A stretch of 41,078 nucleotides of DNA from a virus (IMGVR_UViG_3300025759_000210:1-41078); one strand, 5' to 3'. Positions 8,239 through 15,700 are shown, numbered from the stretch's first letter. Program-made: numbers and translations. Notes: generated from the sequence alone by a model not told the origin.

Positions 8239-8814
8239 ATGGCAGAAATTAGTACAGATATTCTTTTTGGTTGTGCCGATGAGAATAGAAGAGGAGGTAT
8301 AAAACGTATCTTCATTACAAATAAAGATGATATTTCTAGCTTTACTGCTTCAACTGTTTCAACTGAGCACGCTTATACTGCTGTAACTCTTGCAGCTACT
8401 TCAGATGTTTGGTATGAGATTGAAGGAGAGTTAGAAACTAAGACTTATACTTCTGAGGGAAGTAGAGAAAACGGTTCTATCGCTTATGAAACTACTTTAG
8501 AGGTATTTTGCCCTAAGATGGAGAAAACAAAAGCACAAGGAATTAACGCTTATGTTCAGTCTTGTGGATTAGTTGTAATTTTTGAAACTTACAACAAAGA
8601 AACTACTGAGAATAAAGCTTTTGTATTAGGTTTTGATGAGATTATGGGCGTTGATGCTCATGTTGATGCTATCGCTTCAGAAGTTATTGAAGGAGAGGTA
8701 CAAGGTCAGAACGGTTATACAGTAACTTTCTCTGGTAAACAAGCTGAATTACTAAGAGAATTTGTAGGGTCTATTGACACTAATGCTAGTGGTTCAGTAT
8801 CATTTGGTTCTTAA
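8239..8814 (+). CDS. Probable major tail tube protein
   Basis: A 191-residue, beta-rich acidic protein (DVWYEIEGELETKTYTSEGS, then VFCPKMEK and VTFSGKQAELLREFVG). Size, composition and its own flanking terminators fit a highly expressed tail tube protein. Placement directly after the capsid gene is unusual but is seen in some Bacteroidetes phages. A head decoration protein is the main alternative. Confidence 0.6.
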   Translation: MAEISTDILFGCADENRRGGIKRIFITNKDDISSFTASTVSTEHAYTAVTLAATSDVWYEIEGELETKTYTSEGSRENGSIAYETTLEVFCPKMEKTKAQGINAYVQSCGLVVIFETYNKETTENKAFVLGFDEIMGVDAHVDAIASEVIEGEVQGQNGYTVTFSGKQAELLREFVGSIDTNASGSVSFGS

Positions 8815-8835
8815 TTATACTTTCAATAGTTGCTT

Positions 8836-8867
8836 AAAGGGGTTAGTTTTTACGCTAACCCTTTTTT
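8836..8867. terminator. Strong, possibly bidirectional terminator
   Basis: GGTTAG-TTTTTACG-CTAACC with flanking GG/CC gives a 7-bp stem and a run of six Ts on the + strand. It lies between convergent genes: the tail tube gene on + and the first minus-strand ORF, whose stop is at 8871. It may serve both strands. Confidence 0.8.
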
Positions 8868-8870
8868 AGT

Positions 8871-9095
8871 TTAGAAAGGACAATCTGCTTTAACTGGTTT
8901 TACTAGGTGTTTTCTAAGATTATTAACAGAATAGAAACTACCTCTAATCTTATATCCTAAAGTTCCGTTATTAGATATTTGTTTTATCTTTCTGCCAGTC
9001 TTAGCGTTAAAACATTCTTTGTACTTTGTAAACTTATACTCTGGGGCAAAATCCACAACAAAAGTAATAGTATAAGTTATTGATATTGTTTCCAT
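8871..9095 (-). CDS. Small hypothetical protein, NUMOD4-like pattern
   Basis: A 74-residue basic protein, the last gene of the minus-strand block. The segment YKFTKYKECFNAKTGRKIKQ followed by GYKIRGSFYSVNNLRKHL resembles the repeat-like pattern of small Bacteroidetes phage proteins and loosely the NUMOD4 motif (Y-x-(V/F)-(S/T) then a G-Y segment). It has no nuclease motif of its own. Spacing to the upstream minus-strand gene is 32 bases. Function unknown. Confidence 0.55.
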   Translation of the reverse strand: METISITYTITFVVDFAPEYKFTKYKECFNAKTGRKIKQISNNGTLGYKIRGSFYSVNNLRKHLVKPVKADCPF

Positions 9096-9127
9096 TAGTT
9101 AATACTTAAAGTGTCATTACAACTATG

Positions 9128-9451
9128 TTATGTAACATTTGGGTAATCATTCTTTATCACCTTTTTTGTAATGTGATGTCCTCCTTTTAAAACAATCTCC
9201 AAACCATCTTCATCCCATTCAAACTCAATAACGGCATCACCCCATAATTTAAAGTGTTTAGGTATTTTATTGTTGTTTTTAGTTTTAATAACTAAATATT
9301 CACCATCCAACTTAAAGAAATCTATGTAATTATTTTCAATTATTAAATAAGCATTATATCCAGTAAATTTACCAAATATGCTTTGTGGTTCGTTTGTTTC
9401 TTCAAAACCTTCAAAACCTTCTTCGTATATAAAATTTGCTTTAGTACTCAT
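9128..9451 (-). CDS. Hypothetical acidic beta-rich protein
   Basis: A 107-residue acidic protein on the minus strand, with predicted beta strands (YNAYLIIENNYIDFFKLDGE, EFEWDEDGLEIVL). No recognised motif, signal peptide or membrane segment. Its start lies 6 bases downstream of the 48-base repeat copy at 9458-9505, the same distance as for the gene at 10725-11084, so the two probably share a leader element. Confidence 0.6.
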   Translation of the reverse strand: MSTKANFIYEEGFEGFEETNEPQSIFGKFTGYNAYLIIENNYIDFFKLDGEYLVIKTKNNNKIPKHFKLWGDAVIEFEWDEDGLEIVLKGGHHITKKVIKNDYPNVT

Positions 9452-9457
9452 ATTCTC

Positions 9458-9505
9458 ACGTTACATAACACGTAGTAAAAACAACTACGCAGATTTTTAC
9501 TTCTA
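9458..9505. repeat. 48-base direct repeat, copy 1 (attC-like hairpin)
   Basis: Matches 11091-11138 at 46 of 48 bases, with the 41 bases 9465-9505 exact. It can fold as AGTAAAAA paired with TTTTTACT, or as CGTAGT paired with ACTACG. An ACATAAC box sits at 9463-9469. On the minus strand it forms the 5' leader of the gene ending at 9451. Confidence 0.85.
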
Positions 9506-9518
9506 TCATTATGTTTTA

Positions 9519-9704
9519 TTACTCTACAATTTCCCAATCACCGTAATTACCATAAACAGATTCTTTGCCGTTTTTATCTACTGCATAATAAGTTGGTTCA
9601 CCTCGGTTAATTTCAATACAAGTAACAACAACAAGTTTACCTTTTCTCCAACTTTTCTGCCTAATTCTACTACCCACCTTTAGGTTTAAATCTTTTATAT
9701 TCAT
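9519..9704 (-). CDS. Small SH3-like hypothetical protein
   Basis: A 61-residue basic protein on the minus strand. The pattern LKVGSRIRQKSWRKGKLVVV followed by a Tyr/Asp-rich end is typical of a small SH3-like or KOW-like beta barrel that may bind nucleic acid. Function unknown. It is separated from its neighbours by palindromic spacers. Confidence 0.5.
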   Translation of the reverse strand: MNIKDLNLKVGSRIRQKSWRKGKLVVVTCIEINRGEPTYYAVDKNGKESVYGNYGDWEIVE

Positions 9705-9728
9705 CTTAATCTATTTTAATTTAACAAA

Positions 9729-9781
9729 ACATAACACATAATTAAACGCAATTAAAAAAGCGTTTACTTTAAACGTTGTGT
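9729..9781. repeat. attC-like imperfect palindrome between minus-strand ORFs
   Basis: Outer boxes ACATAAC (9729-9735) and GTTGTGT (9775-9781) flank an inner stem TAAACGC (9743-9749) paired with GCGTTTA (9760-9766). Box and spacer layout recalls an integron attC site, but the boxes deviate from the RYYYAAC/GTTRRRY consensus. Confidence 0.55.
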
Positions 9782-9788
9782 GTAATAG

Positions 9789-10040
9789 CTACTCTTCCGC
9801 ATAACTTTTAGCAAAAGGGTCGCATTTAAACATAGTTACGAAGTCATATTGCTTATCTCCTGGCATTGAATCCAAAACAGCCCTAATATCAGGAGTGTCA
9901 TTTATCAAATGTCCGCCAGTCATACACTCTTGTCCGTTTTTCAAAATAAGTGCAAGGCTGTTTTTTCTGTTAATTCGGTTTGCTAAAAGTTCAACTTCTT
10001 CATAACCGTTACTACTTGGTGTAATGTGTAATATTTTCAT
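9789..10040 (-). CDS. Hypothetical protein
   Basis: An 83-residue protein on the minus strand. It begins MKILHITPSSNGYEEVELLA and contains a CMTGGHLIN stretch. I do not recognise a family. It is bounded by attC-like palindromes on both sides: the GTTGTGT/ACACAAC boxes lie 26 bases upstream of its start, and ACACAAC lies 8 bases past its stop (minus-strand view). This is the arrangement expected for a one-gene cassette. Confidence 0.55.
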   Translation of the reverse strand: MKILHITPSSNGYEEVELLANRINRKNSLALILKNGQECMTGGHLINDTPDIRAVLDSMPGDKQYDFVTMFKCDPFAKSYAEE

Positions 10041-10075
10041 TTTTATTGTTTTAAACCGCTACTACACACAACAAT

Positions 10076-10148
10076 GTGTATAAGTAATGGCACGTTAAAG
10101 TTTGTGGCATAATTCAAAGGTTCGGTGTATGTGCCACTACTCATACAC
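10076..10148. repeat. Long imperfect palindrome 1 (attC-like)
   Basis: Arms 10076-10093 (GTGTATAAGTAATGGCAC) and 10131-10148 pair at 16 of 18 positions. Flanking boxes are ACACAAC at 10066-10072 and GTTGTAT at 10155-10161, with unequal spacers of 3 and 6 bases, as in attC sites. Confidence 0.7.
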
Positions 10149-10188
10149 TCGTCCGTTGTATGCAATTAAAAAAGACATACAACAATAA

Positions 10189-10294
10189 ATATAAGTAATG
10201 GCTAAAGCATACCTAAGAGCTGAACCTTCGGGTCTTTCGGGGTTACTCGTTTGTATGCGGTACTATTAACCCTTATTCCCGCCACTACTCATAT
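10189..10294. repeat. Long imperfect palindrome 2 (attC-like)
   Basis: Arms 10189-10202 (ATATAAGTAATGGC) and 10281-10294 pair at 12 of 14 positions. An inner GCATAC (10207-10212) pairs with GTATGC (10253-10258). Outer boxes are ATACAAC at 10177-10183 and GTTATAA at 10303-10309. The left arm repeats the sequence of palindrome 1. Confidence 0.7.
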
Positions 10295-10302
10295 TCTTGT
10301 AC

Positions 10303-10398
10303 GTTATAAACAATGGCGGTCGTAGGCTTGTGTACTACTAAGTCCCCCATAATGCGCATCACTAACTCCGAGTGCAGGAAACCGCCAAAGTTCATAAC
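10303..10398. repeat. Long imperfect palindrome 3
   Basis: Arms 10303-10320 (GTTATAAACAATGGCGGT) and 10381-10398 pair at 15 of 18 positions. The left end doubles as the outer box of palindrome 2, so the elements are arranged head to tail. Confidence 0.7.
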
Positions 10399-10413
10399 AA
10401 AATTTAAAAACAA

Positions 10414-10497
10414 TAGGGTGCTATGTATCTGTTTGAGACTTCATCTATTAGTTTAAGGAGTTTCGCCTTTATGGTACATAGCCCAATTCTTACCCTA
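10414..10497. repeat. Long imperfect palindrome 4
   Basis: TAGGGT-GCTATGTA (10414-10427) pairs with TACATAGC (10475-10482) and ACCCTA (10492-10497), with a 9-base bulge on the right arm. The bulge on one side only is a feature also found in attC hairpins. Confidence 0.65.
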
Positions 10498-10531
10498 CTA
10501 TCTTTACATTTAACATTATAAACAATTAAAA

Positions 10532-10675
10532 TCAGTCAGTAGTATTAAGCCACCAAAGTTTCAACCTATTAACAATCCTAATAAACCAACGGTATTTAAT
10601 CCTTATTTTATTTCGTTCAATAGTCTTTGTTTTCTCTTTACTAACTATTGCCAGTAGGTTTTCTTTATTACTCAT
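10532..10675 (-). CDS. Small basic hypothetical protein
   Basis: A 47-residue ORF on the minus strand, very basic (MSNKENLLAIVSKEKTKTIE, then a Trp/Arg-rich end with KLWWLNTTD). It lies between two other cassette-like units in the same orientation. No recognised family. Short length and biased composition leave real doubt that it is translated. Confidence 0.4.
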   Translation of the reverse strand: MSNKENLLAIVSKEKTKTIERNKIRIKYRWFIRIVNRLKLWWLNTTD

Positions 10676-10724
10676 TAATCTGATTTTAAAAGTTTATTAC
10701 AACCGTACATTATAAAACATTTAC

Positions 10725-11084
10725 CTATGAACTAAAATGCTTTATCATAAAATCATCTCTATTATCAGAAACTCCTTCAATGCAAATTGCGTGACAAAAT
10801 CCGTTTGCATTAATCATAAAATCAAAGCAACATAACGGCATTTCTACAACTTCATCTGGTTTAGTATCTTCTTTAATTATAAATGTTGTTCCTCCAATAA
10901 TTTTATAAGTGTTACAAAGCACCCACACATACTCCTCTGGTATTGTAGTTTTTGCAGTTTCCTGAATACGTCCGTTTCTATCAATAATAACCAAACTCAT
11001 TTCAGACCCACTAAACATATATCTGTACATATATATTTTTACTATATCACCTTTTTTTATTGTATTTCCTTTCCAATCTTCCAT
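10725..11084 (-). CDS. Hypothetical protein, YopX-like N-terminus
   Basis: A 119-residue minus-strand protein starting MEDWKGNTIKKGDIVKIY, a pattern seen in small SH3-like or YopX-like phage and cassette proteins. The rest is beta-rich and contains a CCFDF segment. The start lies 6 bases from repeat copy 2 (11091-11138). It is the first gene of the minus-strand block. Function unknown. Confidence 0.55.
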   Translation of the reverse strand: MEDWKGNTIKKGDIVKIYMYRYMFSGSEMSLVIIDRNGRIQETAKTTIPEEYVWVLCNTYKIIGGTTFIIKEDTKPDEVVEMPLCCFDFMINANGFCHAICIEGVSDNRDDFMIKHFSS

Positions 11085-11090
11085 ATCTTA

Positions 11091-11138
11091 ACGTTTTATA
11101 ACACGTAGTAAAAACAACTACGCAGATTTTTACTTCTA
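11091..11138. repeat. 48-base direct repeat, copy 2 (attC-like hairpin)
   Basis: 46 of 48 bases match 9458-9505. Boxes TTATAAC (11096-11102) and GTTGTAT (11145-11151) flank the hairpin. On the minus strand this is the 5' leader of the 10725-11084 gene and marks the edge of the minus-strand island. Confidence 0.85.
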
Positions 11139-11251
11139 ACATTAGTTGTATCATTAATGTAATATTAAAAAAAATAATACTAACTAAAATTAAAAAGCTG
11201 TTATTTATATTAATTCTAAATAAGTAAAATATTTTTAGTATTTTTATCATT

Positions 11252-11431
11252 ATGAAGAAAATTTTTTGTATAGAGCCTAAGTTTTTAGGTAAAAAAATAA
11301 TGGGTCAGGTAGGTATTTTCTTGCTTACAGAGTCGACTTCTCAAAAGGATTTAAAGAAACTGTATAATGCAGGTTTTACAAATATGATTAAAGTAGAAGA
11401 AGTAAAGGATGAGCCAAAAGAAGATAAGTAA
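11252..11431 (+). CDS. Small protein upstream of portal
   Basis: A 59-residue protein (MKKIFCIEPKFLGKKIMGQV, with SQKDLKKLYNAGF). It is translated from the first + strand ATG after the minus-strand island, and its 3' end overlaps the portal start by 23 bases. The LKKLYNAGF-type helix resembles the small proteins next to portal or head genes in other phages, which probably act in the virion or in head assembly. I cannot name a family. Confidence 0.6.
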   Translation: MKKIFCIEPKFLGKKIMGQVGIFLLTESTSQKDLKKLYNAGFTNMIKVEEVKDEPKEDK

Positions 11432-12692
11432 TATTAAAGCAAGTACTGCTAAATCTGATCCTATTTCAACTCCTATAGTTAAAAAGGAAAAAGATTTAAA
11501 CAGAGATATCGTTTCTGCATGGGTTCCGTTTTTTAAAGACTCTGATAACATCTATGTTAATGACTTAGCAAAAAGAGCTAGAAGAAGCTCAACACATTCA
11601 TCTATCATTAATCAAAAGTTAACCTTTGCTATTGGTAAAGATTTCTGTTTTTGGCAAAATGATGAAAGAGTAAACTTTGAAGATTTAGATAGTAGGTTTA
11701 TTGAGTGGTATAACGAAGTTAACCCTGATGGAGATACTTTAAGAGATGTTTTTAAGGAGGTTATGCGTAGTTTTATCATTACTGGTAACTGTTATCCTCA
11801 TGTTAAAAAGTCTGGAGATTATACAGCTTTATATTCTATTGATGCAACTACTGTAAGAAAGTCTAAAGATAAAAAGACTGCTCATATTTCTAACTTTTGG
11901 AGAGATATTAAACTAGATACTATTCCTAGTGCTGAATATCCTATTTTAACTATTCCATTTAAACAAGATAGAGAGCAAAAGGAGTACGTTTGTCATATCA
12001 TGCGTAAATACCCAGAATTTAACTTTTATGGGTTGCCTGATTACGTAGGTGCTTTAGATTGGATTGATATTGAGTATAGAATTTCTAAGTACAATATTGA
12101 TAAGTTTGATAACGGGTTTTTTCCATCTGTTTTAATGCAGTTTTTTGGAGATGTGCCTGACGGTATGAACGCTCAACAATACGTAGAAAAGATTAAAGAT
12201 AAATACGTAGGAGAAGGGAACAACGATAAGTTTTTAGTAGAGTTATTAGATAGCCCAGAACAAGCAGCACATATAAAAGAGTTTGAGCGTGAAAGGGATG
12301 GAGAATTTCAAATGCTTTCAGAATTAGCCGTTAAAAATATTATTACTGCTCATAGAATTACACCATCTTTAGCAGGTTTAGAAAATGCTGGTAAATTAGG
12401 CTCTAATCAACAAATTAGAAACGAGTATGATAAGTTTATGAATAGCGTAGTTATTCCAGACTTTCAAGAGCCTATTCTAAGAGAGTTTAACAGAATTATT
12501 AAAGAAGCTGGTTTTGATGTTGAGATAGACATTATGAATGTTGCGCCAGTAGGTATTAATGAAAGTATTGATGTTAATGCTGTTATTACAATCAATGAAG
12601 CTAGAGCAGCTTTAGGAATGGAATTACTAGAGGATGAAGAGCAAGGAAATAGATTAGTAAAGATTTTAAATAGTTCTAACGATGGCGTATAA
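11409..12692 (+). CDS. Portal protein
   Basis: A 427-residue protein with the layout of HK97/PBSX-type phage portals: a basic N-terminus, a clip/wing region with NCYPHVKKSGDYTALYSIDA, and a C-terminal helix segment where IITAHRITPSLAGL matches the usual portal motif (I-x-x-A-F/H-x-I/V-P-P-x-L-L/A-G). It would form the dodecameric DNA entry ring at one capsid vertex. It overlaps the 59-residue gene upstream and the connector gene downstream by 11 bases. It lies about 20 kb from the terminase, which is atypical. Confidence 0.88.
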   Translation: MSQKKISNIKASTAKSDPISTPIVKKEKDLNRDIVSAWVPFFKDSDNIYVNDLAKRARRSSTHSSIINQKLTFAIGKDFCFWQNDERVNFEDLDSRFIEWYNEVNPDGDTLRDVFKEVMRSFIITGNCYPHVKKSGDYTALYSIDATTVRKSKDKKTAHISNFWRDIKLDTIPSAEYPILTIPFKQDREQKEYVCHIMRKYPEFNFYGLPDYVGALDWIDIEYRISKYNIDKFDNGFFPSVLMQFFGDVPDGMNAQQYVEKIKDKYVGEGNNDKFLVELLDSPEQAAHIKEFERERDGEFQMLSELAVKNIITAHRITPSLAGLENAGKLGSNQQIRNEYDKFMNSVVIPDFQEPILREFNRIIKEAGFDVEIDIMNVAPVGINESIDVNAVITINEARAALGMELLEDEEQGNRLVKILNSSNDGV

Positions 12693-13185
12693 TACAGAGG
12701 TAATTACTGCTGCTGAGGTTAAGGCTTTAGCTATTAATGATACTGCTTTTGATGAAGCGTATTTTGAAGATTATATTATAGTAGTTCAAAGAAAGTATTT
12801 AAAACCAACTTTAGGAGATGATTACTATGATGAGATATTAACAGAGGTTGCAGGTGCTACTTTAACGGCTGATAATACTATTATAGTAGAAAACTTTATT
12901 AAACCTATGTTAGCTCATTATATCGTCTATGAGGTGTTTCCTAAGATTCATACTCAGGTAACTAACATGGGGAGTATGGAAAACTATACCGAGTTTAGTA
13001 GACAAAATAAGAGCTTTGAATATTCACAGAATAGAGATTTCTTTATATCTCAAGGGGATAATTGGAGAAAAGACATGATAGAGTATATTAAAGATGCTCA
13101 AGATAATGACGCTACTAAATATCCGTTATTTGATAGCTGTGTTGACAAAGTACAAGTAAATAAAAGAGGAATTATATTTTATTAA
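12682..13185 (+). CDS. Probable head-tail connector/adaptor protein
   Basis: A 167-residue protein overlapping the portal gene by 11 bases. It has an N-terminal helical part with LKPTLGDDYYDEILTEVAG and a central segment FIKPMLAHYIVYEVFP. This resembles the gp6-like helical adaptor proteins of Bacteroidetes phages, which sit under the portal. Position supports the call; sequence evidence is moderate. Confidence 0.55.
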   Translation: MAYNTEVITAAEVKALAINDTAFDEAYFEDYIIVVQRKYLKPTLGDDYYDEILTEVAGATLTADNTIIVENFIKPMLAHYIVYEVFPKIHTQVTNMGSMENYTEFSRQNKSFEYSQNRDFFISQGDNWRKDMIEYIKDAQDNDATKYPLFDSCVDKVQVNKRGIIFY

Positions 13186-13188
13186 AAT

Positions 13189-14421
13189 ATGCCAACTTTA
13201 CATAAAAATATTACAGCTTCGGCTGATATACATAACCCTAAATGGTTTCCTGATGCTAATAATGGAGATGTATCTTGGAGAAATGAAAAAGGAGAGTTAG
13301 AAAGCACAGATGAATTAGTTTTACCTGCTGCTTTAAATTTCGTTGATGCAAGTGTAGCCCCTCCAACTACTAACGATGGAGATATTTACGTTTTAAGTAG
13401 TGGTGGTAGTGTTAATGCTGGTTGGGGTGCTGTTAGTTTAGATGATTGGGTTAGATATGATTTAGTTAATACAACTTGGAATAGTATTACACCTCAAAAA
13501 AGTAGTTTATGTTATGATAAGACAGCAGATAAATTGTTTTCTTATGATGGTGTTGATTGGCTACAAGTTGGCGGAGATTCTATTTACACAGCAAGTGGAA
13601 CAGTACCTACTTCTGTTGTTGCTACTTTAACAGATACTTTTACTTTTAAAGGTAATAATACTTCTAGTGCTTCATCTAATGTTAAAATAGTTGATTCAGC
13701 TAGTGCTGATCTTTGGGATTTTAGGAATAACGGTGATGTTTATCAAAGTAAAAACTCAATTCACTACGCTCAAGGAAACTCATTGACTTTTGATACTGGT
13801 GATGGTTCTTTCACTGGTTTAAGAATTAAAGCAGGTCATAACAGAGGCGGAACGGGTGAAAATGACTTACTTTTTCAAGTTAGGGATAATTCAGATGTTC
13901 CAATATTTACTGTGGGAAATGGAACGGGGACAAGTTCTACATTATACACTAAAGCAAGTCTTACTTTTAGCGGTGCTAGTGAAGTAATACTTCCGAGCGT
14001 TAGTAATTTTATTTTTGATGTTCAGACGATACCTGTTTGGGGTACTACGGGGACAAGGCTAAGAAATACAGCAGGGATAAGAATAGATGAAAATACTTAC
14101 ATAAATAAAGTCGCATCATCTTTGTTTTGTTTTGATATAACAGGGACAACATTAGGGGCGTTTACTTCTGTTAACGATTTTGCAACCGCTACGGAAAATC
14201 AAACAAGGGGGTTTTTTAGTAATGACTTAACAAGTAGATTTTTAGCTTTTGATGACGGAGGGAATATTAGAATTAAAGCAGTTACCACTACTACTGCTGA
14301 TGCTGAACTTGTAGCTAGTGAAATGAGTTTTCATATTGACGAATCGGGGAACAATTTAACATTTAAAGTGAAATATTCAGACGGCACTACTGTAAAAAGT
14401 GGAAGCGTTGCATTAACTTAA
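13189..14421 (+). CDS. Fibre-like virion protein, DUF2793-type repeat at N-terminus
   Basis: A 410-residue, Gly/Ser/Thr-rich beta protein. Residues about 55-130 contain PPTTNDGDIYVLSSGG, a W-x-x-Y stretch and a repeat of the form Y-D-x-x-x-D-W-L-Q-V, like the DUF2793-type repeats of phage fibres. The remainder looks like a beta-helix or fibre shaft. The C-terminal third (from about 14000) uses more G-rich codons than the rest of the genome, suggesting a recombined receptor-binding part. Placement between connector and lysis genes fits a head or tail fibre. Confidence 0.6.
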   Translation: MPTLHKNITASADIHNPKWFPDANNGDVSWRNEKGELESTDELVLPAALNFVDASVAPPTTNDGDIYVLSSGGSVNAGWGAVSLDDWVRYDLVNTTWNSITPQKSSLCYDKTADKLFSYDGVDWLQVGGDSIYTASGTVPTSVVATLTDTFTFKGNNTSSASSNVKIVDSASADLWDFRNNGDVYQSKNSIHYAQGNSLTFDTGDGSFTGLRIKAGHNRGGTGENDLLFQVRDNSDVPIFTVGNGTGTSSTLYTKASLTFSGASEVILPSVSNFIFDVQTIPVWGTTGTRLRNTAGIRIDENTYINKVASSLFCFDITGTTLGAFTSVNDFATATENQTRGFFSNDLTSRFLAFDDGGNIRIKAVTTTTADAELVASEMSFHIDESGNNLTFKVKYSDGTTVKSGSVALT

Positions 14422-14433
14422 TAAATAAATAAA

Positions 14434-14841
14434 ATGATTAAAATTATAACAACAGCAAGTATTAAATTAACAGAAGTAACTAAAAATGCTTTTGGAGATG
14501 TTTTAGAAAATGAATTACCAGAAGGGTCTGAGGTTACTTTATGGTTAGGTGATCCTAACGCTTATGGTAAAGATTTATCTTTAGTTTGGGAGATTCCTTT
14601 ATTAATGTGGGTTGGTAACTATACAGAAAAAGATACTAAACCATCTGTTACTTTAAAAGAAGTTTCTAAAAAGTATAGAGTATCTTTATTTAATGAAGAT
14701 GGTACTTATAAATATCCTTTTACAAGGTCTGATAAAGATTATGTGATAGGTATGATTGACGACCAAAATAGGTTATTGGTTAGTTTCTTATATGCTAATG
14801 GTATTTTTCCAGAAGGCAGTTTAGAAATAGTAGGAGTTTAA
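14434..14841 (+). CDS. Hypothetical structural-region protein
   Basis: A 135-residue beta-rich protein. ITTASIKLTEVTKNAFGDVL and the later DKDYVIGMIDD stretch give no named domain. It starts 12 bases after the fibre gene and its stop overlaps the next start (TAATG). It may be a fibre-associated or capping protein; this is inference from position. Confidence 0.5.
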   Translation: MIKIITTASIKLTEVTKNAFGDVLENELPEGSEVTLWLGDPNAYGKDLSLVWEIPLLMWVGNYTEKDTKPSVTLKEVSKKYRVSLFNEDGTYKYPFTRSDKDYVIGMIDDQNRLLVSFLYANGIFPEGSLEIVGV

Positions 14842-15260
14842 TGTACTTTGGTAATATATACAAGTTTCTAACTGAAAAGGAAGTTAAAAACGCTTTACAA
14901 AGGCAGATTAATCATTATAATCTGCTTTTTTTGATGCCTTTATTTAAAGAAGCTTGGGCTAGTAGGTTTTGGGTAGAATATGGATATGATGGTGCTACGG
15001 GTATAGAAGATGAAACTCACCCATCTATTGAAATATTTCTACATGATTACGCTTATAGGGTTTTTGGTGGTAATTACAAAGATGATTACATTATGTATAA
15101 GCTTCAAAAACTAATGGGTAAAAAGAAGGCTCTACGTAATTTTATTGGTACTACTACCTTTGGATTCTTTTTTAAAGCAAAGAATAGAATACTAAAAGGA
15201 AAAAGTAACACCTCAACAGAAAATGTTAATAGGATTTACAACTATTTACGTAGAATTTAA
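14841..15260 (+). CDS. Hypothetical helical protein
   Basis: A 139-residue helical, basic protein (TEKEVKNALQRQINHYNLLF; later KALRNFIGTTTFGFFFKAK). The hydrophobic GTTTFGFFF stretch is too short for a sure membrane segment. Coupled to the preceding gene and followed by a promoter-like box. No family recognised. Confidence 0.5.
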   Translation: MYFGNIYKFLTEKEVKNALQRQINHYNLLFLMPLFKEAWASRFWVEYGYDGATGIEDETHPSIEIFLHDYAYRVFGGNYKDDYIMYKLQKLMGKKKALRNFIGTTTFGFFFKAKNRILKGKSNTSTENVNRIYNYLRRI

Positions 15261-15268
15261 TATATTTG
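15261..15268 (+). promoter_or_regulatory. Putative -7 box (TATATTTG) close to a start codon
   Basis: Exact TAnnTTTG match in the context TTTAATATATTTG, only 3 bases before the ATG at 15272. If active, the transcript would be leaderless. The same context precedes the ATG at 34128. Confidence 0.45.
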
Positions 15269-15271
15269 AGC

Positions 15272-15433
15272 ATGAATAAAGAACAAGCACTAAAAGTATT
15301 ATTAGAATTAGCCTATAGGGCTGAATTACCGAAGTCTTTAACGGGGGTTGAAGCTTCACAGTACTTAAATCAAATTAATGAAGCTAAGACAATTTTAGAA
15401 AGCTGCATTAAAGAAAAGGATGATAAAAAATAA
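15272..15433 (+). CDS. Small hypothetical protein
   Basis: A 53-residue acidic, helical protein (MNKEQALKVLLELAYRAELP; later YLNQINEAKTILESC). The stop is at 15431-15433, directly abutting the next ATG. It opens the probable lysis operon. Function unknown. Confidence 0.6.
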   Translation: MNKEQALKVLLELAYRAELPKSLTGVEASQYLNQINEAKTILESCIKEKDDKK

Positions 15434-15700
15434 ATGGAACTTTCTATAGAGAATACAATACAGTTTATAGTTTTCTTAGGTGGGTTAGTTGCTGCTTTTG
15501 TTAAATTTAACAATAAAACAGAAAGACACTCAGTTATGATTACTCAGCTTGAAAAGTCAATAAAAGACGTTAAAGAAGAAAATGAAAGAAGTTATACTAA
15601 ACTTGAAACTAAAATAAGTGAAGTTGAAGCTGATTTAAAACGTATTGCAATCGATATAGGAGAGATTAAAGGCTTTATTAAGCAATTAAGTACTAAATGA
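15434..15700 (+). CDS. XhlA-like membrane-anchored coiled-coil protein (possible holin partner)
   Basis: An 88-residue protein with one N-terminal membrane segment (IQFIVFLGGLVAAFVKF, residues about 9-25) and a charged coiled-coil tail to the end. This matches the plan of haemolysin XhlA-like phage proteins that assist lysis, mirror-imaged in membrane position. Its stop overlaps the next ATG (TGA/ATGA region at 15697-15700), linking it to the lysin candidate. Confidence 0.5.
   Translation: MELSIENTIQFIVFLGGLVAAFVKFNNKTERHSVMITQLEKSIKDVKEENERSYTKLETKISEVEADLKRIAIDIGEIKGFIKQLSTK

Larger units (their letters stand above)
10041..10531. other. 490-base non-coding stretch of palindromes
   Basis: No convincing ORF on either strand. 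The stretch is richer in G and C than its surroundings and is almost filled by four long imperfect palindromes, listed separately. It is the longest gene-free part of the window. Confidence 0.75.

Noticed and set aside
9378-9683. 101-codon + strand frame across the minus-strand island
   Set aside because: It runs antisense to two minus-strand ORFs and through the 48-base repeat; hydrophobic and Tyr/Phe-rich as expected for AT-rich noise.
10075-10083. DnaA box TTATACACA (on the minus strand)
   Set aside because: It matches TTATNCACA, but it is a single copy inside a palindrome arm. One match in 41 kb of AT-rich DNA is close to chance, so I do not call an origin here.
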